Below, one piece after another: positions 51,668 to 61,161 of a DNA stretch of 64,000 nucleotides. The DNA comes from Aquimonas sp046318115 (lineage in GTDB: Bacteria > Pseudomonadota > Gammaproteobacteria > Xanthomonadales > Xanthomonadaceae), in contig JBKCVA010000157.1 in the NCBI GenBank assembly GCA_046318115.1, positions 1 through 64,000 of the forward strand, given 5' to 3'. Below the pieces are notes generated by a model. That model did no database searches. It saw only the letters and a program-made list of their open reading frames with translations, and was not told the DNA's origin. Made by a program: the position numbers and the translations under genes. Within the stretch, counting starts at the first letter, position 1. Each line of letters starts with the position of its first letter.

Positions 51668-54600
51668 ATGCTCATGACTTCGAATCATCGTTTGGGCCGC
51701 CGTCGCGTCGGCATGCTCGCGTTCCTCCTGCTCGCAGTCGGCATGGTCGCGCCGATGCTGGCCTCCGCGGTCGGTCTGCCCTCGACCTATCCCGGCTGCG
51801 CCAATCGCACCGCGACGGTCGCCTGGGGCGGCACGGTCAATGTCAATCTGACCACCTGCCACTTCTTTGGATTAGGTGTCGTCTCAACCGCGCCGACCCA
51901 TGGCACCGCGACGCCGGGCGACCCGGCGCCCATCGATACCTACAATTACAACCACAACGGGTCTTCGCCGGCGGGTGGCGGCACCGATACCTTCGTCGTC
52001 CTCGACGACAACAGCGACTTCATCACCGTCACCGTCACGATCCAGCCACCGACATCGGCGATCACGGTGTTTCCGTCCACGCTGCCGGCGATGAGCGCAG
52101 GCACGCTGTTCTCGCAATCGCTGTCCTCGAGCGGTGGCCTTGCGCCCTATACCTACACCCTGCAGAGCGGCACCCTGCCGGCCGGCCTCACCCTGTCGAG
52201 TTCCGGCGTCATCAGCGGCACGCCCACCGAGCGCGGTGGCTACGGGTTCACCGTCCGCTCGACCGACTCCACCTCGCCCACCGCGCAGTTCACCGACAGG
52301 GGCTACAGCGGCACGGTCAGTCCGGCCCCGCTGTCGATCACCCCAGCCTCCGCGACCGCGATCCAGAGTGCCCCGTTCTCGCAGGCGCTGGCCATCACAG
52401 GCGGTGTCGCGCCGCACAGCTGTCTGCTGGAATCCGGCACCTTCCCGGCAGGAATCAGCATTTCCAGCGGCTGCGTGATCAGCGGCACGACAACTGCGGC
52501 CCCCGGCAACTTCCCGGTGACGATCCGCGTGACCGACAGCAGTACTGGTGTCGGCAGCCATTTCGAGCTCGAAAGCTTCACGCTCACCGTCAGCCCGCCG
52601 CCGAGTGTCAGCATCGCGGTGTCGCCGGCCTCGGTCAGCGAAGACGGCGCGACCAACTTCACCTACACGGTCACCCGCAGCCTGAACCTCTCGTCGCCGA
52701 CGGTGGTGAATCTCACCGTCTCCGGGACCGCGACCTCCGGTGGCGACTACACCGGCGCGCCCGCGAACATCACGATCCCCGCCGGCGCGACCACGGCCAC
52801 CTTCCCCATCGATCCGTCTGTCGACGGCACCGTCGAAGTGGATGAGACCGTGATCTTCACAGTTGCGGCTGGCACCGGCTACACCGTCGGCGTGCCCGCC
52901 AGCGCCACCGGCACCATCCTGAACGACGACGTGCCGAGCGCGACCATCAGCGTCTCGCCGGCGAATGTCGCGGAAGACGGCGCGCCCAACCTCGTCTACA
53001 CGGTCACCCTGAACCAGGCGAATCCGTCTGCCGCGACGACTGTGAACTACACGATCGGCGGCACCGCAACCAACGGCACCGACTACGCGACGATCACCTC
53101 GCCGCTGGTGATCCCGTCCGGCAGCACCACCGGCACGATCACGGTGAATCCGACCGCGGACGCTACGATCGAGACGAACGAGACGGTCATCCTGACCCTT
53201 GCCGCAGGGGCCGGCTACACGGTGGGCGTACCGAACAGTGCGACGGGCACGATCCTCAACGACGACCTGCCGAATCTGGTCATCAACGACGTCACGGCGA
53301 ATGAGGGCAATGCCGGCACCACCAACTTCACCTTCACCGTCAGCCTCAGCGCGCCTGCCGGCCCGGGTGGAGTGACCTTCGACATCGGCACCGCCAACGG
53401 CAGCGCCACCGCCGGCGTGGACTATGTTGCCAACAGCCTGACCAATCAGACCATCCCGACGGGTAGCACCACCTACACCTTCACCGTGCTGGTTAATGGC
53501 GACCTGCTGAATGAGCCCAGCGAGACCTTCTTCGTCAACGTGACCAACGTGGTGAACGCTGTGGTGGTGGACGGGCAGGGTGTGGGTACGATCGTCAATG
53601 ACGATCCGCTGCCGAGTCTTTCGATCAATGACGTGACGGTGGTCGAAGGCAATTCCGGCACCGTCAACGCGGTCTTCACGGTGACCCTGAGCGCAGCCAG
53701 CGGGCAGACCGTCCAGGTCAACTTCGCCACGGCCGACGGTACTGCGACCCAGCCTGCGGACTACACCAATACGAGCGGCACGCTGACCTTCACCCCTGGT
53801 CAGACCACCCGCACAATCACCGTGCCGGTGATCGGCGAGATCGTCCCCGAGGCGAACGAGACCTTCTTCGTCAACCTCAGCGGCGCGACCAACTCGACCA
53901 TCAGCGACAACCAGGGCTTGGGCACCATCACCAATGACGACGTGCCGGTGACGGTCAGCCCTGGCACGCTGCCTGGCGGCACGGTGGCTGCGGCCTACAG
54001 CGAGACCATCACGGCCAGCGGCGGCGCCGCGCCCTACAGCTTTGCGGTTTCTGCGGGTGCGTTGCCGGCCGGTCTGACCCTGAGCGCGGGCGGCGTCCTC
54101 AGCGGCACGCCGACGGCAGGCGGCAGCTTCAACTTCACCGTCAGCGCGACCGACAGCAGCGGCGCGCCGGGGCCGTTCGCGGGCACTCAGGCCTACACTC
54201 TTGTCATTGCGCCGCCGACCCTCACCCTGCCCGCGACTTCGCTGGCGGGGGCCACCCTGGGCGCCGCCTATTCGGGCGCGATCAGCCCGGCTTCGGGTGG
54301 TACGGCGCCATACGCTTACGCGATCACCGCCGGCGCGTTGCCGGGCGGCCTGACGCTTAACGCCACGACCGGTGCCATCACCGGAACGCCCAGCGCCCTC
54401 GGCACTTTCAACTTCAGCATCACGGCGACCGACAGCAGCACCGGCACCGGCCCGTACACCGTGACGCGGGCGTACTCGATCACGGTGATCGATGTCCCGC
54501 CGGTTGCGAGCAATTCGACGCTGACGGTGGCCTACAACGCGGCGGCGACCAATGTGCCGCTGGCGCTGAGTGGTGGTGCGCCGACCTCCGTGCTGATCGG

Positions 54601-56215
54601 CACGGCGCCGACCCGTGGCACCGCGGTCGTCACCGGTACGGCCATCACCTATCAGCCGAACGCAGGCTTCGCGGGTTCGGACAGCTTCACTTACACCGCG
54701 TCCAACTCGGGCGGCACCTCGGCGATCGCCACGGTCACCGTGACCGTGCAAGACCCGGTGGTGACGATCACGCCAGCTGGCGGCTTCAGCGCGACGGTGT
54801 CCGCGCCCTACACGCAGACCTTCACTTTCAACGGTGGCGCGCAGCCCTGGAGCGGCTATCAGGTCACCAACCTGCCGACGGGCCTTGCGATCACGGGGAC
54901 GACAGCCAACACCGTCACTGTGTCGGGCACGCCGACACAGGCAGGCAGCTTCAACCTCAACGTGTCGGCAACCGACAGCAGCACCGGCAACGGTCCGTTC
55001 GCGGTGGGTCAGGCCTTCGCGCTCACAGTGGCGGGCCCGACGCTGAGCTTGGATCCGGTGGGTACGAACCTGAGCGGCACCTACAACACGGCATTCACGC
55101 AGGCCTTCACTGCGGCCGGTGGTGTCGGTCCGTACACCTACGCCGTTACGGCGGGTGCGCTGCCGGCGGGCCTCAGCCTCACGGGTGGAACTGTTTCCGG
55201 AACGCCGACGGCCTCGGGCAGCTTCAATTTCACGGTTACGGCCACCGATTCCGGCAGTACAGGAACAGGCAGCCCGTTCACTGTGAGCCGGAGCTATACC
55301 CTGGCCGTGGCTGCGCCGACCGTCACGGTGACGCCCGCAACCCTGCCGGCCGCTTCGGCCGCCAGCAGCTACAGCCAGACCTTCGCAGCGAGCGGCGCCA
55401 TCGGCCCGTACACGTTCACGGTTTCCGCGGGCGCACTGCCGGCCGGATTGAATCTCTCGTCGGCGGGCGTGCTCTCGGGCACCCCGACCGCGTCGGGCAG
55501 TTTCAGCTTCACCGTGACCGCCAGCGACGCGAACAGCCAGACGGGCTCCCGGGCCTACACGCTGACCGTGGGCGCACCCACGCTCACGCTGCAGCCGGCC
55601 AGCCTGCCGAACGGCACCGGCAGCGCGCCGTATACAGCGCAACTGACGGCGTCCGGCGGCAATGCGCCGTATGCGTTCTCGCTGTCGGCTGGCGCCTTGC
55701 CTCCGGGCGTCAATCTGGCGACCGATGGCGCGATCAGCGGCACGCCCACGTCGGCTGGCAGCTTCAGCTTTACCGCTGCAGTGGCGGACAGCACCACCGG
55801 CACAGCAGGGACGGCAACGCGGAACTACACGATTGAAATCGCTGCACCGACGATCAGCATCCCGACGACCGTGCCCGCACGCTGGTTCCTCAACCGGCCC
55901 TTCAGCCTGCAGCTGCAGGGCAACGGCGGTGCGTCGCCGTACAGCTTCGCTGTGGTGTCGGGCGCATTGCCGCCTGGAATCACGCTCAGCCCGGCCGGGC
56001 TGCTGTCGGGCACGCCGAACACCACGGGCGACTACGTGTTCGTGGTGTCGGTCACCGATGCCAATGGCTTCAGCAGCACCCGCGAAATCCGCGCGGGCGT
56101 GTTCCCGGCGCCGGTCATGGTTCCTGCCAACAGCCTTGGCGGCTTGCTTGGCTTGATCCTGCTGATGCTTGGTGTGGGTGCGCTGGCTCTGCGCAGCGTC
56201 GGCCGTAGCGACTGA
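51668..56215 (+). CDS. Giant Calx-beta / Ig-like surface protein with IPTL-CTERM-like tail
   Basis: A 1515-residue exported protein, ATG 51668 with AGGGGAA about 10 nt upstream and a signal peptide ending near MLASAVG. The N-terminal third has two Ig-like (He_PIG) units, then four Calx-beta domains (about 52600-53945; each ends near GTILNDD or GTITNDD). The remainder holds seven more putative-Ig units with the recurring GALPAGL...SAGVLSGTPT pattern and one Big_9-like unit. The last 30 residues, VPANSLGGLLGLILLML...RSVGRSD, are a Pro, hydrophobic helix and basic end, like the IPTL-CTERM sorting tail. Likely a cell-surface adhesin or scaffold. Confidence 0.85.
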   Translation: MLMTSNHRLGRRRVGMLAFLLLAVGMVAPMLASAVGLPSTYPGCANRTATVAWGGTVNVNLTTCHFFGLGVVSTAPTHGTATPGDPAPIDTYNYNHNGSSPAGGGTDTFVVLDDNSDFITVTVTIQPPTSAITVFPSTLPAMSAGTLFSQSLSSSGGLAPYTYTLQSGTLPAGLTLSSSGVISGTPTERGGYGFTVRSTDSTSPTAQFTDRGYSGTVSPAPLSITPASATAIQSAPFSQALAITGGVAPHSCLLESGTFPAGISISSGCVISGTTTAAPGNFPVTIRVTDSSTGVGSHFELESFTLTVSPPPSVSIAVSPASVSEDGATNFTYTVTRSLNLSSPTVVNLTVSGTATSGGDYTGAPANITIPAGATTATFPIDPSVDGTVEVDETVIFTVAAGTGYTVGVPASATGTILNDDVPSATISVSPANVAEDGAPNLVYTVTLNQANPSAATTVNYTIGGTATNGTDYATITSPLVIPSGSTTGTITVNPTADATIETNETVILTLAAGAGYTVGVPNSATGTILNDDLPNLVINDVTANEGNAGTTNFTFTVSLSAPAGPGGVTFDIGTANGSATAGVDYVANSLTNQTIPTGSTTYTFTVLVNGDLLNEPSETFFVNVTNVVNAVVVDGQGVGTIVNDDPLPSLSINDVTVVEGNSGTVNAVFTVTLSAASGQTVQVNFATADGTATQPADYTNTSGTLTFTPGQTTRTITVPVIGEIVPEANETFFVNLSGATNSTISDNQGLGTITNDDVPVTVSPGTLPGGTVAAAYSETITASGGAAPYSFAVSAGALPAGLTLSAGGVLSGTPTAGGSFNFTVSATDSSGAPGPFAGTQAYTLVIAPPTLTLPATSLAGATLGAAYSGAISPASGGTAPYAYAITAGALPGGLTLNATTGAITGTPSALGTFNFSITATDSSTGTGPYTVTRAYSITVIDVPPVASNSTLTVAYNAAATNVPLALSGGAPTSVLIGTAPTRGTAVVTGTAITYQPNAGFAGSDSFTYTASNSGGTSAIATVTVTVQDPVVTITPAGGFSATVSAPYTQTFTFNGGAQPWSGYQVTNLPTGLAITGTTANTVTVSGTPTQAGSFNLNVSATDSSTGNGPFAVGQAFALTVAGPTLSLDPVGTNLSGTYNTAFTQAFTAAGGVGPYTYAVTAGALPAGLSLTGGTVSGTPTASGSFNFTVTATDSGSTGTGSPFTVSRSYTLAVAAPTVTVTPATLPAASAASSYSQTFAASGAIGPYTFTVSAGALPAGLNLSSAGVLSGTPTASGSFSFTVTASDANSQTGSRAYTLTVGAPTLTLQPASLPNGTGSAPYTAQLTASGGNAPYAFSLSAGALPPGVNLATDGAISGTPTSAGSFSFTAAVADSTTGTAGTATRNYTIEIAAPTISIPTTVPARWFLNRPFSLQLQGNGGASPYSFAVVSGALPPGITLSPAGLLSGTPNTTGDYVFVVSVTDANGFSSTREIRAGVFPAPVMVPANSLGGLLGLILLMLGVGALALRSVGRSD

Positions 56216-56220
56216 CACAG

Positions 56221-56252
56221 GCGGAGCGCCGGCCTCAGGGCCGGCGCTCCGC
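56221..56252. terminator. Bidirectional hairpin between the surface protein gene and greB
   Basis: Perfect 14-bp GC-rich stem (56221-56234 / 56239-56252) with a 4-nt loop, 5 bp after the surface protein stop and 68 bp from the convergent greB stop. No U-run on either side. Confidence 0.65.
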
Positions 56253-56320
56253 TGCGGTATCTTGGTGAAATCCGTACTTGATCCTGCGGCCGCTCGGCGT
56301 GGGATCCCTGGTGCCGGGCT

Positions 56321-56830
56321 TCAGCCGGGTTCGTCGTAGCGCACATCCAGCACGACGAAGCGCACGCGCCCTGAGGGAAGCACCGCCTCGAACTCGTCGT
56401 CTACGCGTTTCTTCAGTGCTGAGCGCGCCAGCGGTGAGTCGATACTGATCCAACCGCGGCTGGCATCGGTTTCGTCGGGCCCGACAATGCGATAGCGCAA
56501 GGTCTCGCCGTCCTCGCAGCGTTCCAGTTCGATCCAGGCACCGAAGAACACCGCTTCGGGGTCGGCTGGACGGCCTTCGGCCACGTTCAGGGTCTCCAAG
56601 CGTTTGCTCAGGTAACGCACGCGCCGGTCAATCTCACCGAGCTGCTTCTTGCGATAGGTGTATTCCGCATTCTCGCTGCGGTCGCCCTCAGCGGCTGCGG
56701 CCGCCAGCGCCTTCACCACCTCTGGGCGCTTCTCGCGCCACAGGTGGTTCAGCTCGGCGCGCAGGGCTTCAAAACCCTCGCGGGTGATGATCGGAGTGGA
56801 GCCGGGGGCAGGCGGGCGCCAGCGGGACAT
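56321..56830 (-). CDS. greB: Transcription elongation factor GreB
   Basis: A 169-residue cleavage factor that rescues backtracked RNA polymerase. The N-terminal coiled coil has ITREGFEALRAELNHLWREKRPEV and DRSENAEYTYRKKQL (the Asp-Glu tip), then RRVRYLSKRLETL; the C-terminal domain has FGAWIELERCEDGETLRYRIVG and ISIDSPLARSALKK. The REKRPEV and RRVRYLSKRLE forms point to GreB rather than GreA. ATG 56830 gives normal length. Confidence 0.94.
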   Translation of the reverse strand: MSRWRPPAPGSTPIITREGFEALRAELNHLWREKRPEVVKALAAAAAEGDRSENAEYTYRKKQLGEIDRRVRYLSKRLETLNVAEGRPADPEAVFFGAWIELERCEDGETLRYRIVGPDETDASRGWISIDSPLARSALKKRVDDEFEAVLPSGRVRFVVLDVRYDEPG

Positions 56831-56971
56831 GGGTTGTTCGAGGAGCGAGCGATGGCCGGCTATTGTCGGCGCGGGCTGCTGCGCTGTCAGCCTCGACCGA
56901 AGGAGTGACCGCCTGCGGAGCATCCGCTCTGGCAGACTGCCGGCTGACTGGACTATCGAGCCATCCACACC

Positions 56972-57352
56972 ATGCCACGCCCCATCCTCAGCGAAGCGGA
57001 ACTGCACCCGGACATCCGCGAGCGCATCGCGCGCTTGCATGCCGAGGTGCTCGACGAAGTGCGTGCCGCCGTGGCGCGCGAGCCGGTGCTGGTGGTCGGC
57101 ATGGCGGGCAATCCCTTCGTTGGCCGCGCGCGTTCCGCGTTGAAGCGCGCCGGCATCGAGCACGCCTACCTGGGCTACGGCAGCTACTTTTCCCAGTGGC
57201 GGCGCCGCAATGCACTGAAGCTGTGGAGCGGCTGGCCGACGTTTCCGATGGTGTTCGTGCGCGGCCAGCTGATCGGCGGCGCGACCGACCTCGACACCCT
57301 GATCGCCAGCGGTGAACTTCAGCGGCTGCTGGCGGCGCCAGCGCAGGCTTGA
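56972..57352 (+). CDS. Glutaredoxin-like protein without cysteine
   Basis: A 126-residue protein whose C-terminal half is a monothiol-glutaredoxin fold: VLVVGMAGNPFVGRARSALKRAGI (38-61) aligns with the GTPxxPxCGFS segment and WPTFPMVFVRGQLIGGATDL (88-107) with the WPTxPQLYVxGExIGGCD segment. The active-site Cys is absent, and the whole protein contains no cysteine, so it cannot act as a thiol reductase or bind an Fe-S cluster in the usual way. Perhaps a binding or regulatory relic. Divergent from greB. Confidence 0.75.
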   Translation: MPRPILSEAELHPDIRERIARLHAEVLDEVRAAVAREPVLVVGMAGNPFVGRARSALKRAGIEHAYLGYGSYFSQWRRRNALKLWSGWPTFPMVFVRGQLIGGATDLDTLIASGELQRLLAAPAQA

Positions 57353-57668
57353 TGCATCGGCTCCACGGCGGCGATCCCGCGCCGTCGCTCCGCCTCGCGC
57401 ACGCCATGCTCCGGACTCGGCGGGTGGATGCGCTGCGCTCGTCCACCCTGCGACTCCGGCGACGCCAGGGATCAAGCGAAGTCAGGAATCACGCGGCAGC
57501 AGCTATCAAGCGCGGCCAGAAGCGCTTGTGCGTAACGGACACAGCGCGCAGCGCATGTCGCAGAGCGCGATGGACGCCAGCCATCGAACCCAGCCGACAC
57601 GCTCAGTACGCACAGGACTCCTTCTGCAGCGCGTGCGCAGGATCCGCGGCTCCACACGTACGGGATGT
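57353..57668. other. Intergenic region with repeat copy C
   Basis: 316 bp between the glutaredoxin-like gene and the convergent VIT/VWA gene. It contains the inverted copy of the dispersed repeat (57408-57477) and a potential GGTGGA...TCCACC hairpin within it. No gene is supportable. Confidence 0.6.
57408..57477 (-). repeat. Dispersed intergenic repeat, copy C (opposite strand)
   Basis: Read on the minus strand: GCTTGATCC (57477-57469), about 50 bp, then GAGTCCGGAGC (57418-57408). The interior has a GGTGGA...TCCACC hairpin not seen in copy A, but the ends match copy A exactly over 9 and 11 bases. Confidence 0.5.
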
Positions 57669-60600
57669 TCAATCCAGCTCGACCCGGAACTCACCGACAT
57701 CGATCCGGCCGCGTACGTCGTGCAGTCGACGCGTCGTGGCCTGGCGCTCCGAATCCGGCGTGCCGAACCCGGTCTGGAACTCCAGTTGCACCGTGACCGG
57801 TCCGGTCAGGCTCTGCCGGCTGTCGCTGAAGTAGTTGGCCTGCACGCGGTAGACGCCGGGCAGTGGCCTCGTCAGGGTGAACACTTCAGGCCCGTAGCCT
57901 TGGGTCAGATCCTGGCTGACGCGGCCGCCGCTGGTTGAACGGTTGCTCGCGTAGTAGACGGACTCGCCCAAGGGGTCGATCACCCACAGATCGATGTCGG
58001 TGTTGTCCGCGTCCCAGCCCAGCGTCACTCGCAGGCCGATGGGCAGTGGTTCGCGCAGGGCCTGCGGGATCCGCAGGGCGTCCAGGGTGTGCGCCAGCTC
58101 CGCCGTGCCCGCGCGGGCGATGAGGTCGTTGATCTCGTGCGCGGCGATCAGTTCGATGCCGGGGAAGCGGTTGCTCCAGTCTCCGAGCGCGACCTTCCAC
58201 AGAAGCTCGATCGCGCGGGCATAGTCCGGCTGCGGCAAGCGCGCGAGCGCGAGCGCGAGGTCGCGATGGCTCTGCGGCTCCTCCGGGCGCTGCGCAAGCG
58301 CGGTTTCGAACTGTTGCACGGCCAAAGTGTGCGATCCCCACTGCGAGAGTCGATGCGCCAGCACGCGAACCAGGGCGGTGTTCTCGGTCGAGAGTTCGGC
58401 CAGGTTCGAGAGCACGCGCTGGGCGAGCGCCGCATCGCCGCGCACCTCGCGCAAATGGTCCGCGGCGTCCAGGAAGAACCCCGGTGTGTCGCCATATGCC
58501 TCGCGCTGGCGCAGGTATTCGGCGTAGGCATCGTCGGCGGCCTGCATCGCCTGCAGGTAGGGCGTGTCCGGATTCCAGGCCTGGAGACGGATCTCTGCGC
58601 GGGTTGTGGCCTGGTCGCCGTCATCTTCGTCTGCGCCCTCGGAGATCGGTGCGCCGGTGACGACGATCTGATCGAGTGACATGTCGTCGGCGTTGACGGG
58701 CGCGGAGGCTGGCGCGGGGACTGGTGGCGCCAGTGCGGGCATCGCCGCCTGCTGGCGACCAGCGCCGTCGTCTTCGCGTGCGTCCGATCTCGCTCGCGGC
58801 AGCTCCGGCAGCGCTTCGCGTCGCGCGCGCAGCGCCAGCAGCAACTCGAGCTGTTCGGCGGCCTCACGTTCCCAGCGCTGCCGCGCGCGCGCATCGCTGC
58901 CCTCACGCGGCCAGCGCGATTGCAGCATGCGACTGCGTTTGTCCAGGGCCTGCGCCTGACGCAGCTCGCCGCGCACGCTGCGATCGCGGGCGGCTCGCGC
59001 CTGCCACAACCTCAGTTCGGACGAAGCCGCCTGCGGCAGCAGGGTCTCCAGCCATGGATGCGTCTGCCGATGCCAGCGGCTGAACTCCGCCCAGCCGGAC
59101 AGCAGGCGGTCGATGCGCTCGCGCTCGCTCAGGCTACGGTCCGGCTTGGGTGCTGCGGCCAGCGCCTGCTCGTACTGTGCGCGAAGCTCGGCCTCCTTCG
59201 GGACGACGCGGTAGCGGACATAGTCCTCGATGCGATCCAGCACCAGCAGCGAGGTCCAGGCCGTGACGACTCCGTGCCGGGTGGCGAGCGCAGTGATGGC
59301 CTCGGCGTCCGGCCTGTCCGTTGCGGCCATGCGCTGCAGCTGCTGCTGCGCGCGCAGCCGATGCACGGCTTCACCCAGGCCGCCTTCGGCGGGTGAGGAT
59401 TCACCGACCCCGATCACGAACTCCTCGCTGGCCTCGGCGTTGCCGACCCGCAGCCGCAGGCTGGATGCGCCCTCGCAGCGCGCACTCACCAGCAGGCGCG
59501 TCGAAGCGGCTTCGCCCACCTGCGGCAGCAGGTCCTCGCAGTGGCCCTCAGTGACCGCGACCGCGAGCACGCGCTGTTCCTGGGTCTGCAGAGCCGCCAC
59601 CGCCGCGTCCTCATCGAGCTGCAGCAGATCGAGCACTTCGCCGCCCTGCGCGCTCGCGATGCGCCGCAAGCGCTCGTGATCCGCCGATTGCGCCGCCACA
59701 AGGATCGACACGCGGGGCCGCTGACCGCCGCGTGTCTGCAGTCGCGGCGCGGCCTCGCCGAAGTTGTGCAGGCCGTCGCCCAGCACGAGCACGCGATCGA
59801 CCTCCGGCAGATCGGTGAGATCGAGGCTGGCGTAACGGCTGCCGCCATCGAGGGGCAGGACAGCGAGCGCTTCGAGCAGTGCTGCGCTGTTGCCATGGGC
59901 GACGTCGAAGCGACGCGGCGCTTCCGCGGCATCGCGGAACGGAACCAGCCAGAGCTCGCGCACACCTGCTGCCGCGATCCACGCCTGCAGCACGGCCCGC
60001 TCGCGCGCCAGATCACGCCGGGCTGCACTGGCCGAGGCATCGAAGAACAGTGCCACCCGCGCGGACTCGGGCGCGGGCGCCATGCGCTGCGCGCCGGGCT
60101 CGATGCTCGCGATCACGCTGCGCCACGCCGGCTGCAGCGGGTCCTGCGCTTCGATCTGCGCCGGTTGCGTCGCACCGGCCGGAATCGAGAACGCCAATTC
60201 GCGCTGAGGCTGCACGTTCTGGCGCACGAAGCCTGCGCTCCAGGCGGCCCCCGCGCGGTCGAACTGCAGGTCGGTGTCGGGCGAGGCCGGCGTCGGGCGC
60301 AGTTCGCCCGTGTGCGCCAGCGCCTGCACTTCGAAGCGCTCGACCGGGGCGTCAAAGCTGAGCGGCAACAGGTAGCGGTACTGACCCTCGCGCAGCGGCA
60401 TCAGCTGCTCGAAGCCCAGCGCGACGCGCTTGTTGCCGCGCGCAGGTATCGGGTAGAGGCGTGTGCGGAAGACATTGCCCTGGGTAAGTTCGGCGAGGCC
60501 AGGATCGATCTGCTGCCGGCTGATCTCCTCGAAGGCGACGCGCGCGGTCTGCTTTGGCACGACCACGCCCTCGCGCATCGCCCCTTCCACTTCCAGCGCG

Positions 60601-60887
60601 TAGCCGGAGACGGTCTGTCCGTCAGCCAGCGGGAACACGAACTCGCCTTCGAGGACGCGTGCATTGGGATTGTGGAAGCTGAGTTCGATCCAGGTGCGGG
60701 CCAGTGGGCCCTGGCTGTCGATGCGGATCGATACCGACTGCAGCTGCACAGGCAACAGGTCCTCCGCGGGGGGAATCCAGACCCGTGGGGGCGGCAGGGG
60801 GCGCGTGTCGGGTATCGGGGTAAGCGCCTGCGCAGGCGTCAGCGCGCCGCAGGCGCAGAGCAGGACAAACAGTCGAAGCAGGCGCAT
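57669..60887 (-). CDS. VIT/VWA/DUF2135 large exported protein
   Basis: A 1072-residue protein with signal peptide MRLLRLFVLLCACGALTPAQA. Residues 40-165 are the VIT domain (RTWIELSFHNPNARVLEGEFVFPL, GRVAFEEI-like VAFEEISRQQIDPGLAE). Residues about 275-430 form a von Willebrand A-like fold (VALFFDASASAARR in place of the metal-site DxSxS). After a helical, TPR-like region (residues 780-935), the C-terminal 120 residues are DUF2135 (LGWDADNTDIDLWVIDPLGE). GGAG ribosome site 9 nt before ATG. Possibly a surface or periplasmic complex-assembly protein; it is next to a divergent lipase-like gene. Confidence 0.85.
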   Translation of the reverse strand: MRLLRLFVLLCACGALTPAQALTPIPDTRPLPPPRVWIPPAEDLLPVQLQSVSIRIDSQGPLARTWIELSFHNPNARVLEGEFVFPLADGQTVSGYALEVEGAMREGVVVPKQTARVAFEEISRQQIDPGLAELTQGNVFRTRLYPIPARGNKRVALGFEQLMPLREGQYRYLLPLSFDAPVERFEVQALAHTGELRPTPASPDTDLQFDRAGAAWSAGFVRQNVQPQRELAFSIPAGATQPAQIEAQDPLQPAWRSVIASIEPGAQRMAPAPESARVALFFDASASAARRDLARERAVLQAWIAAAGVRELWLVPFRDAAEAPRRFDVAHGNSAALLEALAVLPLDGGSRYASLDLTDLPEVDRVLVLGDGLHNFGEAAPRLQTRGGQRPRVSILVAAQSADHERLRRIASAQGGEVLDLLQLDEDAAVAALQTQEQRVLAVAVTEGHCEDLLPQVGEAASTRLLVSARCEGASSLRLRVGNAEASEEFVIGVGESSPAEGGLGEAVHRLRAQQQLQRMAATDRPDAEAITALATRHGVVTAWTSLLVLDRIEDYVRYRVVPKEAELRAQYEQALAAAPKPDRSLSERERIDRLLSGWAEFSRWHRQTHPWLETLLPQAASSELRLWQARAARDRSVRGELRQAQALDKRSRMLQSRWPREGSDARARQRWEREAAEQLELLLALRARREALPELPRARSDAREDDGAGRQQAAMPALAPPVPAPASAPVNADDMSLDQIVVTGAPISEGADEDDGDQATTRAEIRLQAWNPDTPYLQAMQAADDAYAEYLRQREAYGDTPGFFLDAADHLREVRGDAALAQRVLSNLAELSTENTALVRVLAHRLSQWGSHTLAVQQFETALAQRPEEPQSHRDLALALARLPQPDYARAIELLWKVALGDWSNRFPGIELIAAHEINDLIARAGTAELAHTLDALRIPQALREPLPIGLRVTLGWDADNTDIDLWVIDPLGESVYYASNRSTSGGRVSQDLTQGYGPEVFTLTRPLPGVYRVQANYFSDSRQSLTGPVTVQLEFQTGFGTPDSERQATTRRLHDVRGRIDVGEFRVELD

Positions 60888-61161
60888 CTGGGGTCGCTCC
60901 GGGCGAGTTCGCGGGCAGCCTAGCAGCTGGCGTCGCTCGCGCCATCGCGCTTCGCCAGCGCCGCGAACGAGGCACCTGGTGCCGCGGCAGGGCGGCGAAT
61001 CGGAACCCTGAGCCTGCCCGCGCGCTTGTCGATGCCGCCCCGCGGCGCCATCTCGGGTCCATCAGCGGACGCGATCGGAGCTTTCACTCCACGCGCCCGG
61101 CGCAGGCTGCAAGGCGGTGTGTGCATCCATGCCGCGCACCGTCCCGGAGTCGGAGGCTGTC

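Noticed and set aside
52045..56110. CRISPR-like or tandem-repeat array
   Set aside because: Periodicity is that of Ig/Calx-beta protein domains (about 260-340 bp) with diverged DNA, not short identical repeats.
51884..56218. A 1444-codon open frame on the minus strand under the giant surface protein gene
   Set aside because: It is antisense to a well-supported repeat protein and is open only because of the GC-rich repetitive codons; it is arginine-rich with no domain.
60971..60983. GGCACC-T-GGTGCC palindrome between the VIT/VWA and lipase-like genes
   Set aside because: Short, common by chance at this GC content, and no second copy or matching consensus was seen.
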